Below the pieces are notes generated by a model. It was given only the letters and a program-made list of their open reading frames with translations. It had not been told where the DNA came from and searched no databases. DNA of 64,000 nucleotides. It comes from Breviolum minutum Mf 1.05b.01. Taxonomy: Eukaryota > Sar > Dinophyceae > Suessiales > Symbiodiniaceae. The position numbers and the translations under genes are program-made. The DNA is taken from assembly GCA_000507305.1 (NCBI GenBank), contig DF239313.1, forward strand, positions 86,582 to 150,581, written 5' to 3'. Below, piece after piece: positions 60,965 to 64,000 of the stretch (within the stretch, counting starts at the first letter, position 1; each line of letters opens with the position of its first letter).

Positions 60965-61135
60965 TCAGGATGAGATGAAAGTTGGGTGTGGGGGGTATAC
61001 CATGCTATTTCTAGAGCTATGTGGGTATTTGGGTTTTGATTTCATGAAAGCGTTTAGATTCAGAGCCTCACGGGTTGCCTCATCAAGGCTGGATAACCTC
61101 TTCAATGCCATGGAGCGGAGATACCGCGAGCAGGC
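60965..61135 (-). CDS. Minus-strand terminal exon
   Basis: The minus-strand acceptor gaaacttgtcag precedes ACSRYLRSMALKRLSSLDEA, then TREALNLNAFMKSKPKYPHS, then SRNSMVYPPHPTFISS and TGA. The upstream continuation (VNTNPKTKETCQ) is also open, so the exon could be longer. Basic, helical, then Pro-rich. It ends 28 bp from the stop of the + gene at 60936. Confidence 0.55.
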   Translation of the reverse strand, partial: ACSRYLRSMALKRLSSLDEATREALNLNAFMKSKPKYPHSSRNSMVYPPHPTFISS

Positions 61136-61400
61136 CTGACAAGTTTCTTTCGTTTTCGGGTTCGTATTGACATGGACAGTCATGCTTCGCATTTTTTCGG
61201 TCGTTTCTTGCTTTATTGATATGAAATTTACATTAGTACATCATAGTACTGTAATTCGTTGATGTATGCTTTGGTAATGCAATATGATAATATGATGGTT
61301 TGAGGTAGTGTTATTGAAACTGATATTGAATATTTTGATATGATTTTGTATGACAACATTATGTTGATTCAGTTCAACTTATCTTTTACCATCTTCCCAG

Positions 61401-61815
61401 GCTGAGGTGGTTATGCCGACCACCAAGCAAGAGACATTTGGATCGGTGAAGCGCATGGTTGAACCTTGGCCGGAATTTCTGGGGCTATGGGACTTTCGAA
61501 GCTATGCATAAAAAGGCGTCTCGTCCAAGGCATGAGGTGAATGAATCGAGAGAGATTTGTTGGTTTTGTTTGATTTATTTTTGGGTGTGGGTTTGACTTC
61601 ATACAGATTCATACATCCAAAAAGGGTGTCATGCCGACCATTTTGTTGTTTTTTCAAGATTTTGCATTTGCTGTTGAAATTCTTTGCTGGTCCTTTCATA
61701 TCTGGCATACGTCTTGTAACTTTGATCTTTCAGGTGGAAACACGCATTCGGAACGGAAAGGGTCCTTCGTTATTTCTGGCCCAAGGACTCAATCATCAAT
61801 TGTCTTGAAGTGAAG
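61401..61815 (+). CDS. Two exons joined by a GC-AG intron
   Basis: Exon 61401-61483 (acceptor accatcttcccag) encodes EVVMPTTKQETFGSVKRMVE then PWPEFLG and ends at phase 2 before a GC donor (gctatg). Exon 61734-61815 (acceptor ttgatctttcag, GT donor gtgagg) continues WKHAFGTERVLRYFWPKDSI then INCLEVK. The phases agree and both acceptors are pyrimidine-rich. It may be the upstream part of the gene at 62.3-63.2 kb. The RMVEPWPEFL part recalls PRA1-type sequences, but too weakly to assign. Confidence 0.55.
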
Positions 61816-62341
61816 GTGAGGAGTCCGCTGTTGGTTATTGAGTTATTGATGTTCTCAAATGTATATGGTTATTTCAAAGAAGAGGTAGAAAACAACATCT
61901 TAGAACTTCAAACATTTCAAACATGGTTCAAACATGGTTCAAACAAAGACTATTTGCATACATGTTCATACGTGTCTATTTTAGTTTAAGATCAGTTGTT
62001 TTTTTTGTCTCATTTGGATGCCGAACCCAACAAATGATCACCGGAATCCAAGTTTGGGCCGGGAGGCTTCAGACTTTTCCTTGAAATTGGAAGCTCGGAG
62101 ACATACAGGCCGTTAAAAAAGGGTTCCCTGTGGAGTGGCATTTTGCATTCACAGCGGGATGGTGTATCAACTTCAAGTGATACAGACTTCATTTGACAGC
62201 GAAAAAAAAAGTAGATATTTTGAACCATCTTTTGATGGTTACATTTCAAGCATCTTTTGGGAAATGCCTAATGGAGTTGTGGGACCCTATACTTTTTGAA
62301 GCCAATCATGGAGCCCACAATGTGACATGATGCGTTGGAAG

Positions 62342-63213
62342 GCGAAGCGAATGAAAGCCCAGAGAACTTCTTCGCTCACATTCGGCATCTTGGAATCGAC
62401 GCAGAGATGACAAGCAGTTCCAAGAGTTGTTGAAGATCCAATTACAACCAGTTATTTTTTAGAAAAAAAAATATATATATATATATATATACGGTGATGT
62501 ATTCATACGGGTATTCGTAGATATACTTCTACATCCACTTGATATGATCAGTTTCCCACACAGTGTTTGCTTGGTGGTCAGGATTTTGTGCATCAGTTTC
62601 CATGACTTGACGAGCTCTCAGGGTTGGCCTTTTTCATCTTCCCGCAGCTGTTCCTGAAACAGAGCCACCAATGCCTTGTCTCTTGGCAGATGATTCCCAT
62701 GATTCCAAAGCGAGATTTTTACAGAAAAGCCAAGGGCCCAAGGTACATCCATTTGTTTTGGATGTCGAAACCATCTACGGAACCAATTTCCGTACCATTT
62801 TTTCGTTTGAGGAAATCACAGATAAATTATTGTTTGCTTCCCATGTTGAGACCTGTATGTATTATCTAATACGTTGTATATGTGCACGTATTATATAGAC
62901 GATACATATGTTAAGATACGATCAGGCTATCACGGCTTGCTGATTGAGCCGAGGGCCATCTTGCCAAACCAATTTGGATGCATGCCTTACCGGATTTGAC
63001 CAATAAGAGAGCATGAGCTACCCTCCCCTGAAAATAGGCCGTCCCGTTTTTGGTGCAGGATTCCGAAAACAGATTCCGAAATCTGTATGACACCTCACTG
63101 GGTGATTTCACCCAATAAGGTGAAGAAGTCTCAGCGTGTGAGGCAGAATCTTTCTGTCCTCGCATGCAACGCTACTGGGACGCATCGTGTAATTTGCTGT
63201 GGCCAAAATGGAT
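62342..63213 (+). CDS. Multi-exon gene, possibly FkbM-type methyltransferase
   Basis: Exons (about 62366)-62416, 62648-62779, 62926-62992 and 63059-63213 join in phase. Sequence in order: FFAHIRHLGIDAEMTS; VPETEPPMPCLLADDSHDSK with VHPFVLDVETIYG; YHGLLIEPRAILPNQFGCMP; then IPKTDSEICMTPHWVISPNK and VRQNLSVLACNATGTHRVIC before a GT donor (gtaagg). GxxGLLIEPxxxxxxxF followed by a variable stretch and NLSVLACNATGT resembles the FkbM fold, where a GLLIEP strand precedes an AA..G turn, but the DVGAN-type motif I is not seen, so this is a weak family call. Donors are GT (62417), GA (62780), GA (62993) and GT (63214). The third intron is 66 nt and holds a TIR-element fragment. Confidence 0.5.
63018..63045. 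repeat. TIR element fragment within a 66-nt intron
   Basis: CTACCCTCCCCTGAAAATAG with GCCGTCCC combines the outer and inner left motifs, with the piece between them deleted. It lies in the GA-AG intron 62993-63058. Confidence 0.6.
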
Positions 63214-63545
63214 GTAAGGCTGATCAAATCACAGTGACGTTAGTTGACTTCACCCTGAAGCAAAGGCGGTGTGTCCAAGGCAGTTTCTCCTGTTTGTCTG
63301 TTTTCCAGAGTATTGATATATTGCAATTTGATCAGCTAAAGTTTCTAAAGTGCATCAAATAGAACTCAGGTGACATTTGCATCAATGGTTTCGCTGCTTG
63401 GCAGGAAAGGCACAAACGGAGGTTGGTATCCTTGATTTTGTGACAGAGGGAGAAGTTAATATTATGTAAATTATATGTATGTAGTTGGTTGGCTACTTGG
63501 CCATGTATTTCTGATGTCTCTTTAAATGTCAATAGCAAGATACGT

Positions 63546-63953
63546 TTACCTCACTGATCCTGAGACAAAATGCCTTGCCTCATGCTGAGTCATTGAATAT
63601 CCTTGGTGCTGCTGGCGTTGGACTTCGGAAAGAGGACGCTGAAACAAAAGTTCTTCCATCTTTTTCCCCAGAAGTTTTTTGGATTGGATATCAATGGTTG
63701 GACATCCCAAAATATCAATGGTTGGACATCCCAAAAAATCCAAAAAACTTGAGTCAGTACTACAGTACGAGTAAAAAAAAACATAAACGTTAAACTTGGC
63801 ATCTTCGCGTGACATTGGTGTTTTTTTCTGATTGGCGGCACCTCGAGCTTTGAAAGTTGAGTGGAACCGAAAGGAGTCCATCAACTTGAGCATCTGGGCG
63901 TAGATTTCATCGAAAAAACTCACTCCCATTAATTGATCAGAAAAAAGTCCCAC
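63546..63953 (-). CDS. Longest protein-like minus ORF, 135 codons
   Basis: The minus frame after acceptor gatacccatcag begins VGLFSDQLMGVSFFDEIYAQ, then MLKLMDSFRFHSTFKARGAA, then a Ser/Tyr/Phe-rich middle, and ends EELLFQRPLSEVQRQQHQGY then SMTQHEARHFVSGSVR and stop. The first 45 codons look most real; the middle may be an intron (GT at CGAG|GTGCCG). A 24-bp tandem duplication at 63689-63736 lies within. The + strand is also open at 63548-63660 (PHAESLNILGAAGVGLRKED), so strand is not certain. Confidence 0.45.
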   Translation of the reverse strand: MGLFSDQLMGVSFFDEIYAQMLKLMDSFRFHSTFKARGAANQKKTPMSREDAKFNVYVFFYSYCSTDSSFLDFLGCPTIDILGCPTIDIQSKKLLGKKMEELLFQRPLSEVQRQQHQGYSMTQHEARHFVSGSVR

Positions 63954-64000
63954 CTGATGGGTATCTTGCGTTTCACTACTGTATACTTGCTAGAAGCACT

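Noticed and set aside
61401..61509. Exon reading to TAA (RMVEPWPEFLGLWDFRSYA) as a PRA1-like terminal exon
   Set aside because: A GC donor at 61484 joins in phase to a strong downstream exon, and the PRA1 resemblance is only a few residues.

Overview
This is a eukaryotic nuclear scaffold, best explained as a dinoflagellate (Suessiales/Symbiodiniaceae-like; the genus cannot be named from sequence alone). It has many short exons in long introns, no prokaryotic gene structure, heavy microsatellite load and scaffold gaps (26643-26915 and 43054-43056). Where exons join in phase into one protein, the introns use GT, GC and GA donors side by side, always with AG acceptors. In the methyltransferase gene (21.7-27.3 kb) four of seven donors are GC and three are GT. 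Mixed GT/GC/GA donors are a known dinoflagellate trait. Most inferred genes are on the + strand; the minus-strand exons that I trust are few.

Layout. 0-9 kb: isolated + exons, a decayed tRNA-Ser-like sequence, a FEN1-like helix fragment, and the 5' end of a gene for a secreted or membrane protein (6.58-8.27 kb). 9.2-14 kb: mostly gene-poor, with a 1.5-kb block of degenerate direct and inverted repeats. 14-20 kb: exons plus a complete three-exon gene for a predicted 100-aa secreted protein (17725-18779). 21.7-27.3 kb: a class I SAM-dependent methyltransferase gene whose last intron holds a signal-peptide and cysteine-rich ORF pair and a GAT microsatellite. 27.7-40 kb: further exon clusters. 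41.3-44.3 kb: a 3-kb ATC satellite with higher-order structure, directly abutting an exon. 44.3-51.6 kb and 53-63.9 kb: the densest coding stretches, including two tail-to-tail gene pairs and a gene with FkbM-methyltransferase-like features.

The most notable signal is a family of about 17 short elements (roughly 50-140 bp) with terminal inverted repeats of the type ACCCTCCCTGAAACTAACA or TACACCCCTGAAAA. Their right ends carry ready-made 3' splice sites (TTTTCAG|GG, TTTCAG|GGAGGG or TTCCAG|CC). In several places an element fills all or most of a short intron, and the exons either side join in phase (27780-27877, 46665-46733, 57255-57305, 58938-59062, 62993-63058, and less surely 50353-50453). 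This is introner-like behaviour: mobile elements that bring or become introns.

Limits. Exons were called by eye from splice-site context, reading-frame phase and protein-like composition, without any search. Many 100-150 bp stretches are open in several frames, so isolated exons are tentative; multi-exon calls whose phases agree are firmer. Only the methyltransferase is assigned to a family with confidence. The FkbM-like and FEN1-like calls are weak.
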